A stretch of DNA of 64,000 nucleotides from positions 5,322,001-5,386,000 of the forward strand of contig NZ_CP036276.1 of assembly GCF_007747995.1 (NCBI RefSeq), read 5' to 3'. Source of the DNA: Symmachiella dynata (GTDB taxonomy: Bacteria > Planctomycetota > Planctomycetia > Planctomycetales > Planctomycetaceae). A program made the translations under genes and the position numbers. Below the pieces are notes generated by a model, which had not been told where the DNA came from, ran no database searches, and saw only the letters and a list, made by a program, of their open reading frames with translations. Positions within the stretch are counted from its first letter, which is position 1; every line of letters starts with the position of its first letter. Positions 46,259 to 54,291 of the stretch are shown in pieces.

Positions 46259-48430
46259 ATGTTAAAACTCGAAACTGCGGTTTTGGACAGGATCGCCCAA
46301 GAAGTGGGCGTGAAATCATCACAGGTGGCCGGCACCATCGAGTTGCTGGATGACGGAAACACCGTGCCGTTCATCACGCGTTACCGCAAGGAACGGACGG
46401 GAAATCTGGATGAAGTGCAGATTCGCGACATCCAACAGCGCGTGAAGTCCCACCGACAATTGCGGGAACGGGCAGCGACGATACTCAAGTCGATCGAATC
46501 GCAAGACAAACTCACACCGCAATTGCAACAACAAATCGAAGCGGCCCAGACGCTGGCCGAGTTGGAAGATTTGTACCTGCCGTACCGCCCCAAGAAACGG
46601 ACGCGTGCCCAGATTGCCCGTGAACGCGGGTTGGAAGGGTTTGCAGAGCAACTGTGGAGCGAGGATCCGGCGGTCGATTCGCCCCGCGCGGCCGCGGCCC
46701 AACATGTGAACCCCGAACAGGAACTGGCCACAGCCGACGACGTGCTGCAGGGGGCGTCCGATATTTTGGCGGAACGGATTGCAGAAGACGGCAGCGTCCG
46801 CGAGTCCGCTCGCCGCGTCGCTTTGAAAACCGGCCGGTTAAAAATCACAGCGGCCGGTAAAGAAGCGGACGAATCGTTTCGTGATTATTTTGACTACTCC
46901 GAAGCAGTCAGCAAGATTCCTCCGCACCGCGTGCTGGCCATCAATCGCGGCGAAACCGAGTCGGCACTGCGTGTGAAATTTGTCTGGGACGGCGACGCAG
47001 CCCAAGCGAAAACGGTCCGGTTACTGAAATTGAATGAACATCGTTTCGCGCTATTCATGATGGACGTATCGGCCGATGCGTTATCGCGGTTGATTCTGCC
47101 GTCGCTGGAACGAGAGCTGCGTCGTGATTTGACACAGCGCGCCGAGCAACATGCGATTGAAGTCTTCGCCCGGAATCTACGAAACCTGTTGTTGCAACCG
47201 CCGGTGCGCGGCCAACGGGTTCTGGCGATTGATCCTGGATTTCGGACCGGCTGCAAAATCGCGGTCTTGGATGAAACCGGCAATTGCGTGGCGACCGATG
47301 TGGTGTACATCACCGGATCACAATCGAAAAAGGCGGCCGCCCGCGACAAGCTGGCAGAGTTGGTCGCAGAGCACAGTTGTCATCTGATTGCCATCGGCAA
47401 CGGCACCGCTTGCCGCGAGACCGAGGAGATCGCCGCGGAGTTGATCGCCGAATCGCATGCGGATTTGCGGTATGTGATTGTGAATGAAGCGGGTGCTAGT
47501 ATTTATTCAGCCAGCGACGCTGGTCGCGAAGAATTTCCCGACTACGACGCAACGACCCGCGGCACCATCTCCATCGGACGCCGCTTGCAGGACCCGTTGA
47601 GCGAATTGGTGAAGATCGAACCACAGCATATCGGCGTGGGCATGTATCAACACGACGTCAGTCCCAAATCGCTCAAAGAATCGTTGGATGAAGTCATCGA
47701 GTCATGCGTGAATTATGTCGGCGTGGATCTCAACACATCCGGCACGGCACTGTTGAGTCATGTTTCGGGACTCAATCGGCGGACGGCAGCCAATATTGTC
47801 AGTTGGCGGAACGAACATGGGTCGTTTCGCACGCGACGGCAACTGCTGGAGGTCGCCGGTTTGGGACAGGCGACCTATACGCAAGCGGCCGGTTTTTTGA
47901 AAATCACCAGTGGTGATGAACCGTTGGATGCGACGTGGATCCATCCGGAAAGTTATCCGACCACACGGCGCTTGTTGGAGCGTTTTCAGTTGCCCTCGGA
48001 AAAGGTGACGCGCGATGAAACGGTTCGAGAGACATTGCAGCAGCGGGTTGCCGAATTGGACCGCCCGTCATTGGCCCAGGAATTTGAAATCGGTCTGCCG
48101 ACATTGACCGATATTCTAGACGCACTGGTCCGCCCCGGTCGTGATCCCCGGGCCGATTTGCCCGCACCGGTTTTCAAAAGCGATATCCTCAAGCTTGAAG
48201 ACCTGCAACCCGGAATGACGCTGCAAGGGACGGTGCTGAACGTGGTAGATTTTGGGGCGTTTGTCGATATTGGCCTGAAGGACAGCGGCCTGGTCCACAT
48301 CAGCAAACTGGCCGATCAATACGTCAAAAACCCGCACGATATCGTCGCTGTGGGGGACGTGGTCACGGTCCGCGTCGAGGAAATCGACTCAGTACGTCGT
48401 CGTGTTTCGCTCACCATGCGCAGCGCGTGA
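46259..48430 (+). CDS. tex: Tex family S1 RNA-binding transcription accessory protein
   Basis: A 723-residue Tex homologue. The N-terminal helical region has the family signature VPFITRYRKERTGNLDE. A YqgF/RNase H-like core follows with VLAIDPGFRTGCKIAVLD, a helix-hairpin-helix region (SGLNRRTAANIVSWR) and a C-terminal S1 domain (GMTLQGTVLNVVDFGAFVDI, SGLVHISKLADQYV). Tex associates with RNA and the transcription machinery and affects gene expression in several bacteria; the mechanism is unsettled. I prefer the ATG at 46259 because the protein then starts where family members do; the frame is open to 46130 but lacks similarity there. Confidence 0.95.
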   Translation: MLKLETAVLDRIAQEVGVKSSQVAGTIELLDDGNTVPFITRYRKERTGNLDEVQIRDIQQRVKSHRQLRERAATILKSIESQDKLTPQLQQQIEAAQTLAELEDLYLPYRPKKRTRAQIARERGLEGFAEQLWSEDPAVDSPRAAAAQHVNPEQELATADDVLQGASDILAERIAEDGSVRESARRVALKTGRLKITAAGKEADESFRDYFDYSEAVSKIPPHRVLAINRGETESALRVKFVWDGDAAQAKTVRLLKLNEHRFALFMMDVSADALSRLILPSLERELRRDLTQRAEQHAIEVFARNLRNLLLQPPVRGQRVLAIDPGFRTGCKIAVLDETGNCVATDVVYITGSQSKKAAARDKLAELVAEHSCHLIAIGNGTACRETEEIAAELIAESHADLRYVIVNEAGASIYSASDAGREEFPDYDATTRGTISIGRRLQDPLSELVKIEPQHIGVGMYQHDVSPKSLKESLDEVIESCVNYVGVDLNTSGTALLSHVSGLNRRTAANIVSWRNEHGSFRTRRQLLEVAGLGQATYTQAAGFLKITSGDEPLDATWIHPESYPTTRRLLERFQLPSEKVTRDETVRETLQQRVAELDRPSLAQEFEIGLPTLTDILDALVRPGRDPRADLPAPVFKSDILKLEDLQPGMTLQGTVLNVVDFGAFVDIGLKDSGLVHISKLADQYVKNPHDIVAVGDVVTVRVEEIDSVRRRVSLTMRSA

Positions 48431-48649
48431 ATTCTCAGTCCTCCCCAAACTCGCCGCAAATGTTTGTGCCCATGGGGTGCGTTGCGCGACGGGGGTGACT
48501 AAAATGTCCCACCAACGACTGGAGCATTCCCCTGGTGCCGAAACAAGGCGGGGAATGACCGTCAGACGGCAGTTCGCATTGGAACGGTCAAACGACAGGG
48601 ATCAAACAAAACTTTTTGAATCGTAAGCAGCAGGAAAAGAGGCACGACC

Positions 48650-49165
48650 ATGAAATGGCCCGTATTTTTCGCATTGGCAACTGCGGTCTGTTGGGGGATG
48701 TATGGCCCCGCTTTGGGGAAATCGCGGGCGGCACTGCACAGCCCGTTTACACCATACGTAGCAATTGGCCTGGCCTATTTATTCTGGGGCGTCGGCGGGG
48801 GCGTGCTGGGAATGATGTATAACGGGGACACCTTTTCGCTGTCCGGCCCCGGTGGAGTGTGGGGCTTCATTGCCGGGACACTGGGAGCCTGGGGAGCCTT
48901 CACGTTGACGTTGGCGATGTACAGCGGCGGTATGGCAATGCCTAATATCGTGATGCCGGTTGTATTTGGCGGGGCGGTGACCGTCTCGGCATTGGTATCG
49001 CTCTATAGCGTGGGGGACAAAGTTCCCATCAATCCGATGTTGTATGTCGGGGTCGTGGGAATGTTCATCTGCATCGTGATCGTGGCTTACTTCACCCCCC
49101 ATGCCGCTCCACATGGCAAAGCCCCTGCCTCAGATTCCGTCGAAGTGTCGGCCGAAAGCGAATGA
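48650..49165 (+). CDS. Five-helix membrane protein, possible half-size DMT-like
   Basis: A 171-residue protein that is almost entirely membrane helices. It starts with ALATAVCWGMYGPALGKSR, a pattern like the first helix of DMT/EamA-type or rhamnose-permease-like transporters, and is about half their length. The C-terminus is short and hydrophilic. Substrate is unknown. The ATG has GAGG nine bases upstream. A palindromic repeat follows the stop. Confidence 0.72.
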   Translation: MKWPVFFALATAVCWGMYGPALGKSRAALHSPFTPYVAIGLAYLFWGVGGGVLGMMYNGDTFSLSGPGGVWGFIAGTLGAWGAFTLTLAMYSGGMAMPNIVMPVVFGGAVTVSALVSLYSVGDKVPINPMLYVGVVGMFICIVIVAYFTPHAAPHGKAPASDSVEVSAESE

Positions 49166-49193
49166 TTGACGGTTCTCTGAGATTAGGAAATAA

Positions 49194-49338
49194 AGCCACG
49201 GATGAACACGGATGAAACACGGAATCTCCTGGTGAGTCTCCGACTGCTCCGGCGTACCAGCGCTGGAAGTTACCTCCGACGATCAACATGGCTACGGCTC
49301 TCTTTTGATCCGTGTCTGTTCCGTGTGAATCCGTGGCT
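49194..49338. repeat. Large interrupted palindrome in a convergent gap (family D)
   Basis: The ends AGCCACGGATGAACACGGAT and ATCCGTGGCT are inverse, with an inner ACACGG/CCGTGT pair. The interior holds further short repeats of CACGGA/TCCGTG. A T run (ATTTTTTTT) follows on the plus strand just after 49338. I recognise the CACGGATGAACACGGATG style from planctomycete intergenic DNA. It separates convergent genes and could terminate both. Confidence 0.7.
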
Positions 49339-49356
49339 AAATTTTTTTTCAAACAC

Positions 49357-49941
49357 TCAACTCATCGCTTCCTCGGCAGTGACGATCATTTGAGCGATGT
49401 CGATCAGTTTTTGGTTTTTGTCGTTCGATAGTTTTTGAAGCCGCCGAAACGCGTCCGGTTCGTCGAGGCCGGCGCGTTTCATCAATACGCCTTTGGCCCG
49501 CTCGATCACTTTGCGGTCCTCCAAGGCTTGCCGCAAGTCCGCCGCTTGTTGATGTAGGGCTTGGAATTCTTGAAACCGCCGCATGGCCAGTGCAATGGCT
49601 GTTTCCAGGTCCGCTTGTTTGATTGGTTTGACTAAATAGGCCAGCACGTGATCCTGCAGGGCCCGCTGAATCAACTCGGGTTCATGAAACGCTGAAACCA
49701 AAATCACCGGCACGGGAAAATGTTCCCGAATCCGCGTGGCCGCCTCAATCCCGTCCATGTCGGGCATTTTGATGTCCGTGATTGCCAAGTCGGGGCTGGT
49801 GGATTTACAGAGTTCCACCAGCTCCAATCCGTTTTGGGCGGCCCCCACCACTTCGTGACCCATGGCACAGAGCGTGTCTTGGAAATATTCGCACATTTCC
49901 GGTTCATCATCGGCGACGGCAATTTTCAACATGCGTGTCAT
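49357..49941 (-). CDS. ANTAR-domain response regulator (RNA-binding antiterminator)
   Basis: A 194-residue response regulator. Residues about 5-120 form a receiver: VADDEPE at the start and LAITDIKMPDMDG with the phosphorylatable Asp (about 56). Residues about 130-190 form an ANTAR domain with the typical RKVIERAKGVLMKRAGLDEP and a final helix. ANTAR domains bind paired hairpins with hexanucleotide loops in mRNA leaders and prevent termination. The start at 49941 overlaps the kinase stop as ATGA with AGGAG seven bases upstream, so the two are translationally coupled. Its RNA targets are probably near by (see 51757-51876). Confidence 0.94.
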   Translation of the reverse strand: MTRMLKIAVADDEPEMCEYFQDTLCAMGHEVVGAAQNGLELVELCKSTSPDLAITDIKMPDMDGIEAATRIREHFPVPVILVSAFHEPELIQRALQDHVLAYLVKPIKQADLETAIALAMRRFQEFQALHQQAADLRQALEDRKVIERAKGVLMKRAGLDEPDAFRRLQKLSNDKNQKLIDIAQMIVTAEEAMS

Positions 49942-51386
49942 GATTGACTCCTGGGTAATATGATCGTGATACACGCACCGCTGGGCGGTCGGTTTGAGGC
50001 TTCGATCAATCCGCCATGTGCGACAATGATGCGCTTGCAGATCGCCATTCCCAAACCGGTGCCGCGTGTCTTGGTCGTGTAAAATTCATGAAATATCTGC
50101 TGTTGTGCATCGGCTGTCAGTCCCGGACCGTTGTCGCAGATACAGATTCGCACCGCGGGTTGGCCGACAAAGTCAGTCTCCCCATATTCTACCTTGATCC
50201 GGGGTTCTTCGGTGGTCGCGGCGATCGCATTTTCTAAGATGTTGCGAAAAACCAGCCGCAGTCCGAATTTATCCCCCTGGCAATACGGATCGTCGCCGGT
50301 TTCAGTCAATGCAGCATTGCGTCCTTCGCGGGCCAAGGCCAAATCGTGCCAGGCGTGTCGCACGATGTCGGAAATCGCCGTATGTTCCGGATTCACGCGA
50401 ATGGGAGCGGCGTATTCCCGCACATCCTCATACAACTGGTGCAAGTCATCTTGCGCGCGTTGAATCCGTTTGATGAGCTTGGTCGCTTCGGGTTGGTTTT
50501 TGATACGCCGCTCCAACATCTCCAGTCCAGCTTGGCTGCGCTGCAGTGCGTTACGGCTCTCGTGGGCCAGCGCAGCCATCGCTTGGCCAATCCCCGCCAA
50601 CCGCTCGGATTGCAGCAACCTTTCTTCGGCCTGTTTGATGGCCGTGATGTCGCGGACCATGCCGGTGAACAGACGCCGATCCTCTAGCTGGACTTCACTG
50701 ACCGACAGATGGATGGGAAATGTGGTGCCGTCTTGGCGTTGAGCGACGACCTCGCGTCCCGTACCAATGATCTTGCGGATTCCCGTGCGGCGGAAGTTGC
50801 TGAGGTAGAGATGGTGCTCCGAGGAATAGGGATCGGGCATCATTTCACTGATGTTTTTGCCGATTGCTTCATCGGCCGTGTAGCCAAACATATTTTCGGC
50901 AGCGGGATTAAACGACTCGATCACCCCTGTCTCGTCGATGGTAATAATGCCTTCGACAGCCGAATTGACAACGGCCTGCATGCGGACATATTGATCGCGA
51001 AGCTCTGACTTGGCGCGTTGATGCTCGACGATACTCACCAGATCGGCCAGTAGAACGCCGGGGTTGATCGGCTTGAGGAGATAATTGGCCGCCCCCAAAC
51101 GCATGGCGGCGACGGCCCCATCGACGGAGTCGGACACGTAAATTACGGCAGCCTCAGGCGCCAAGCTTTGGATGCCGGGGATGAGTTGTTCGATAGAAAG
51201 ATCCGACACATCCTGGTCGAGGATCACCACCGAAATTTTTTCCAGACGGGTTTTCTCGAGCGCTTCGGTCGCCGTCGCGGCGGTGGCGACGAAATAGTGA
51301 TCCTGCTCCAGAATTTTGCGCACAACGTCCCGTGCCTTGGTATCCCCATCGACGATCAAAATGCGGCGTGGTTGCGGAGTGTGCAT
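49938..51386 (-). CDS. Hybrid sensor histidine kinase (receiver-PAS-kinase)
   Basis: A 482-residue cytoplasmic kinase. A receiver domain (about 8-122: ILIVDGD, VVILDQDV) is followed by a PAS domain (about 138-250: IDETGVIESFNPAAENMFGY). The kinase core has its H-box ALAHESRNALQ (His about residue 283) and an ATPase domain with NILENAIAA, ICDNGPGLT and FYTTKTRGTGLGMAI. It has no membrane segment, so it senses an internal signal. I prefer the ATG at 51386; the frame is open to a TTG at 51494, but that start lies within the T run of an intrinsic terminator. Its partner is the ANTAR regulator encoded immediately downstream. Confidence 0.92.
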   Translation of the reverse strand: MHTPQPRRILIVDGDTKARDVVRKILEQDHYFVATAATATEALEKTRLEKISVVILDQDVSDLSIEQLIPGIQSLAPEAAVIYVSDSVDGAVAAMRLGAANYLLKPINPGVLLADLVSIVEHQRAKSELRDQYVRMQAVVNSAVEGIITIDETGVIESFNPAAENMFGYTADEAIGKNISEMMPDPYSSEHHLYLSNFRRTGIRKIIGTGREVVAQRQDGTTFPIHLSVSEVQLEDRRLFTGMVRDITAIKQAEERLLQSERLAGIGQAMAALAHESRNALQRSQAGLEMLERRIKNQPEATKLIKRIQRAQDDLHQLYEDVREYAAPIRVNPEHTAISDIVRHAWHDLALAREGRNAALTETGDDPYCQGDKFGLRLVFRNILENAIAATTEEPRIKVEYGETDFVGQPAVRICICDNGPGLTADAQQQIFHEFYTTKTRGTGLGMAICKRIIVAHGGLIEASNRPPSGACITIILPRSQS

Positions 51387-51492
51387 GGTCTCACTGTTGT
51401 TCCCAAAGGCAAACCGGCCCGAAGCCAATTCTGCAATCGTTCCTATTCCAAGCGCAGCACCAGCCGCAACCACAGACGTTTTATATAACGAC

Positions 51493-51536
51493 AAAAAAAG
51501 CCCACACGTCGCACCGATCTATGCGACGTCCAGGCT
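51493..51536 (-). terminator. Intrinsic terminator in the leader of the kinase/ANTAR operon
   Basis: On the minus strand: AGCC, a 3-base internal loop, ACGTCGCA, an 8-base loop, TGCGACGT, a 3-base loop, GGCT, then seven T. It lies about 107 bp upstream of the kinase ATG on the same strand. No minus-strand gene lies upstream for it to end. It is either an attenuator in the operon leader or the end of a small RNA. Confidence 0.8.
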
Positions 51537-51756
51537 GTCATTGCCGTACGATCCGGTCGACCACGCCATGGGCCCACGGACGCAACAAAATGTCGTGAAA
51601 CAGCGCGGCTTCGGGATGCAGATTGCCCCCTCCGCTGAACGCAGCATTTCTACGCGCATCATAACCTGACGGTACTGACGGGGAAAGTGCGACGGCCGAT
51701 TTCCCAGCCACGCACAACGCGGGACAACGGGAGACGCGACTGTTGTGATTGAAATC

Positions 51757-51784
51757 TTGACGAACTGCGCAGCATTGTATACAT
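51757..51784 (+). promoter_or_regulatory. Near-consensus sigma-70 promoter upstream of the BON operon
   Basis: TTGACG (51757-51762) and TATACA (51778-51783) are separated by 15 bases, or 16 to the overlapping ATACAT. A TG just before the -10 element gives an extended -10. It would start transcription near 51790. Confidence 0.5.
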
Positions 51785-51789
51785 TAGTC

Positions 51790-51876
51790 CTGCCTCGACC
51801 GCCCATGACCGGGTGGCCGAGTTTGGTAGTGATTGCCTTTTCGCAGGGTCCAAGGACCGGCGGGAAGGTTTTTTTT
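51790..51876 (+). ncRNA. Structured leader or small RNA with hexaloop hairpin and terminator
   Basis: Three structures lie in a row. Hairpin 1 (51794-51821): CTCG and CGAG outer stem, one mismatch, CCGCCC/GGGTGG inner stem, and a 6-base loop ATGACC. Hairpin 2 (51825-51837): GGTA/TGCC around GTGAT. The terminator (51836-51876) follows. Hairpin 2 shares two bases with the terminator's left arm, so the two may exclude each other. This order resembles ANTAR-responsive leaders, although loop 1 lacks the consensus G at position 4 and loop 2 has five bases. It is either the attenuated leader of the BON/cytochrome operon (ATG 60 bp on) or a free RNA of about 87 nt. Confidence 0.55.
51836..51876 (+). 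terminator. Strong intrinsic terminator upstream of the BON gene
   Basis: CCTTTTCGC (51836-51844) pairs with GCGGGAAGG (51860-51868) with two G-T wobbles. An inner GGTCC/GGACC stem caps it. Eight T follow. No plus-strand protein gene ends near by, so it must end a short leader or small RNA. Confidence 0.88.
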
Positions 51877-51935
51877 ATGGACTGATCCGAATGTCTGCGG
51901 ATCTCCAAATTTGCTAAAACAGGGGAAAAAGCGAG

Positions 51936-52214
51936 ATGCCTGGTCTGGTAAGGGAGGACAGGAAACGAAATCGGTTGAACTCTCGAGATGCGGAAATCGA
52001 AGAGTCCGTGCTGGAGAATCTACGGGCAACTTCTATCTCATTTGGCGAATCGATCGCTTGCCAATGCCAAGATGGCAGGCTTGTCCTGACAGGCACGCTT
52101 CCCTCGTATTATCACAAGCAATTGGCCCAAGAGATCGCGGGACAAGTTGAGGGAGTGCGCGTCGTCATTAATCAAATCCAAGTCGATTTCGCCAAATCAT
52201 CTCGGCCCCGCTAA
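51936..52214 (+). CDS. Small BON-domain protein
   Basis: A 92-residue protein. Residues about 20-85 form a BON domain: an amphipathic helix (EIEESVLENLRAT), the central Gly in VLTGTLPSYYHKQ, and the last strand VRVVINQIQVDF. BON domains bind phospholipids or other BON proteins. No signal peptide is visible, so location is uncertain. The ATG has AGGGGA nine bases upstream. It heads a plus-strand unit with the cytochrome c-like gene, preceded by the terminator-containing leader. Confidence 0.82.
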   Translation: MPGLVREDRKRNRLNSRDAEIEESVLENLRATSISFGESIACQCQDGRLVLTGTLPSYYHKQLAQEIAGQVEGVRVVINQIQVDFAKSSRPR

Positions 52215-52307
52215 ATCACCAGACGACTGCCCCAACTGAGGGGAAAATCAATTCTTAAATCACCCTTCGCAAACAAATCACCATTCGCAAACAAGGAGTA
52301 CAACACG

Positions 52308-52883
52308 ATGACCGACTACTTCCGGAGCCTGAATACCCCACGCCTCCTCACAGTCGCATTGACGCTGACCGCAGTTTTCGGGACAGCTTGGGTGCTCAGT
52401 AGTCAACCGGATCAGGTCTCACATGCTGCTGAACCGGCTGCCCAGAAGGATGCAGGCAAAAAAGCTGCCGATCCTAATCTCCGGAAAATGACCCCGGTTC
52501 AGGTATTCATGCGCGCGAAGCTTGATGACAACACAAAAATCCTCGAAGGGCTGATGACCAACCAATTCGACCAGATTGTCGATGCAGCAGATCATCTGCT
52601 TTTGATGAGTAAAGCGACTGAGTGGCACGTCATTCAAGGCCCAATTTATAAGCAACATAGCACAGAATTTCGCCGCGCTGTTGAGCGTCTCAAAATCGAC
52701 GCAGAAAAGAAAAAGTTAGATGCAGCAACTTTGGCCTATATGCACATGACGATGACCTGCGTCAGTTGCCATAAATTTGTCCGTGGCACACAACTTGCTG
52801 GTAATGTTGAGCTGCCGACCCATTCACTTGTCTCATTACCTCAAACTCAACCCCTAGTCCCTGACAATCCAATCAGCCGCTAG
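52308..52883 (+). CDS. Exported class II cytochrome c-like protein
   Basis: A 191-residue protein with a signal or anchor segment (about 12-33) and a helical body. One heme-binding motif, CVSCH at 151-155, lies near the C-terminus. A C-terminal CxxCH on a four-helix bundle is the layout of cytochrome c'/c556-type proteins. It probably carries one covalent heme outside the cytoplasm. The ATG follows CAAGGAGTACAACACG. It is downstream of the BON gene (93 bp gap). Confidence 0.82.
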   Translation: MTDYFRSLNTPRLLTVALTLTAVFGTAWVLSSQPDQVSHAAEPAAQKDAGKKAADPNLRKMTPVQVFMRAKLDDNTKILEGLMTNQFDQIVDAADHLLLMSKATEWHVIQGPIYKQHSTEFRRAVERLKIDAEKKKLDAATLAYMHMTMTCVSCHKFVRGTQLAGNVELPTHSLVSLPQTQPLVPDNPISR

Positions 52884-52897
52884 CAAGAGGAAGGCCG

Positions 52898-53170
52898 ATG
52901 ATGCTGTTACTCCCTGCCGAAAAAATCGCAAAACGACTCCAAACTCCGCAACCAAACCGGAACACGTCTTCCACCAAAGGGGAGATTGCTGAGTATCGCG
53001 ACGAAGAGATCTCCGACTTGCCGGACAACGAATTGATCGCCGCCATTCGTGCCGCGCAGCTGCCGTACCTGAGTCAGCGATTTGAAGACCGCTTGGAGTA
53101 CTGCGACCGGGACGTCCTGGAACGGCTCGTGCATTTGGCCCGCCACTGTTGTCGCAACCAAGGGCATTAG
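52898..53170 (+). CDS. Small conserved-looking protein of unknown function
   Basis: A 90-residue, soluble-looking protein. The middle is acidic (EIAEYRDEEISDLPDNELI) and the C-terminal half is helical, ending LVHLARHCCRNQGH, with a Cys-Cys pair flanked by His. The ribosome site AGAGGAAGG before the ATG is strong and it lies 14 bp after the cytochrome stop, which supports it over overlapping minus-strand frames. Function is unknown. Confidence 0.62.
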   Translation: MMLLLPAEKIAKRLQTPQPNRNTSSTKGEIAEYRDEEISDLPDNELIAAIRAAQLPYLSQRFEDRLEYCDRDVLERLVHLARHCCRNQGH

Positions 53171-53300
53171 TTGCCAGTTTGGCAACTTGCCCCTGTGACA
53201 ACGTGGCGGCGAGAGAACTCGGTCGTCAGCGGGTGAGAACAGATGACGGCTCTGTGAATGAAGCATTTGTTGTGTTAGCCTATAGAAACAACATCGCTTT

Positions 53301-54086
53301 ATGACTTATTGTCCACAGGGCCGCCCGGTGATTCGCTTACACATCTTATTTTGCGCTTTCGCAACGGTCACTCTCGCCCTGTTTGGCCGCACGTTGTATT
53401 GCGCCGAATCGCATCGGCAATCGCCGCCGCAATTCAAGGCGCTGCTAAACGCGAGCGATATCGAGTTCGATTTTTACGATCCGGCCATAGAACCAGATCG
53501 ATATCCCGGACGCGCTTTGTTTTCCCTCGATGTGCGGACCCGGTTTCTGTATGAGTACCAGGTTGTCAGGCGCCGCGCTCGACGCTATGTGATCATCCGG
53601 CCCAAAATCCAGAAAATCCAATGGAAGCTGAAGCACACCATCCGACTTCCTGAGTCCTACGACGACCCGACAATGTGGGACACCGTGTTACTGTTGCACG
53701 AGTTGGATCACGTCGCCATTAGTAGCGACCCCCGTTTGCGGATGTTGCTGGAACGGGCACTCTTCTCGGTGAAGCGGATTGAACGCCCCATGACACAGGG
53801 GGGCGCCCTGAATGAAGCGGCGATACAAAAAATCATCAACGACGAATTCATCAAACGCCGCGATGCCGTCGTCGAGTTGGCAACTAAAAATTACAAACTG
53901 TTGGACAAAGTCTCAGCGCACGGTGCCCGAAACATTCCCGACCGCGATGCGTTTTTTCGTAAGCTTTATTCCAAAGAGTCGCTGGACGAAGCGGGGTTTC
54001 CCTATTTGGGAGAGGTCGTGGAACTGTTGAATGACAAGAAGTATGAAAAAGCCAAACTGCTGCACCATTCCAGCATCGGCAAATAG
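53301..54086 (+). CDS. Exported protein with HExxH motif, possible metallopeptidase
   Basis: A 261-residue protein with an N-terminal hydrophobic segment (about 12-29) that looks like a signal peptide. At 133-137 it has HELDH within VLLLHELDHVAIS, the HExxH zinc-binding pattern of many metallopeptidases. A helical C-terminal part follows (FIKRRDAVVELATKNYKLLD). A third ligand cannot be assigned with confidence; Asp143 or a later Glu could serve. No family was recognised. The motif in a hydrophobic helix, as here, favours a true zinc site. Confidence 0.65.
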   Translation: MTYCPQGRPVIRLHILFCAFATVTLALFGRTLYCAESHRQSPPQFKALLNASDIEFDFYDPAIEPDRYPGRALFSLDVRTRFLYEYQVVRRRARRYVIIRPKIQKIQWKLKHTIRLPESYDDPTMWDTVLLLHELDHVAISSDPRLRMLLERALFSVKRIERPMTQGGALNEAAIQKIINDEFIKRRDAVVELATKNYKLLDKVSAHGARNIPDRDAFFRKLYSKESLDEAGFPYLGEVVELLNDKKYEKAKLLHHSSIGK

Positions 54087-54220
54087 TGACTCCATTATGA
54101 TGCATACAATGCTGTGTTTATGGACGGACAACGCTCGGCTTTTGACAACCGAATGCGACAGCGCTTATTGAACAAGTCGAAATGCCGCTAACGCCCAATC
54201 GCCTATCAAGGTTCGACGTC

Positions 54221-54238
54221 GGGTGCCACAGGCACCCC
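54221..54238. repeat. Short family A-like palindrome
   Basis: GGGTGCCACAGGCACCCC, the end palindrome of the family A repeat without the hairpin modules. It lies between the HExxH gene and the DUF6807-like gene. Confidence 0.5.
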
Positions 54239-54291
54239 AAATTGGGACGACTAAAAACTTAATGCTCTGCTGAAAACCTAAGGACCATTGC

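Noticed and set aside
51801-51870. A tRNA-like stretch (GGTGGCCGAGTTTGGTAG resembles a D-arm)
   Set aside because: No T-arm consensus GGTTCGA, no anticodon arm and no acceptor pairing could be found; the sequence folds better into two hairpins and a terminator.
51519-51908. A 129-codon minus-strand open frame in the kinase/BON gap
   Set aside because: It ends inside a terminator stem, crosses the promoter and terminator of the other strand, and has no domain or start signal.
52854-53266. Two minus-strand open frames of 115 and 119 codons opposite the 90-codon gene
   Set aside because: The plus-strand gene has a strong ribosome site and follows the cytochrome gene closely; the minus frames have neither.
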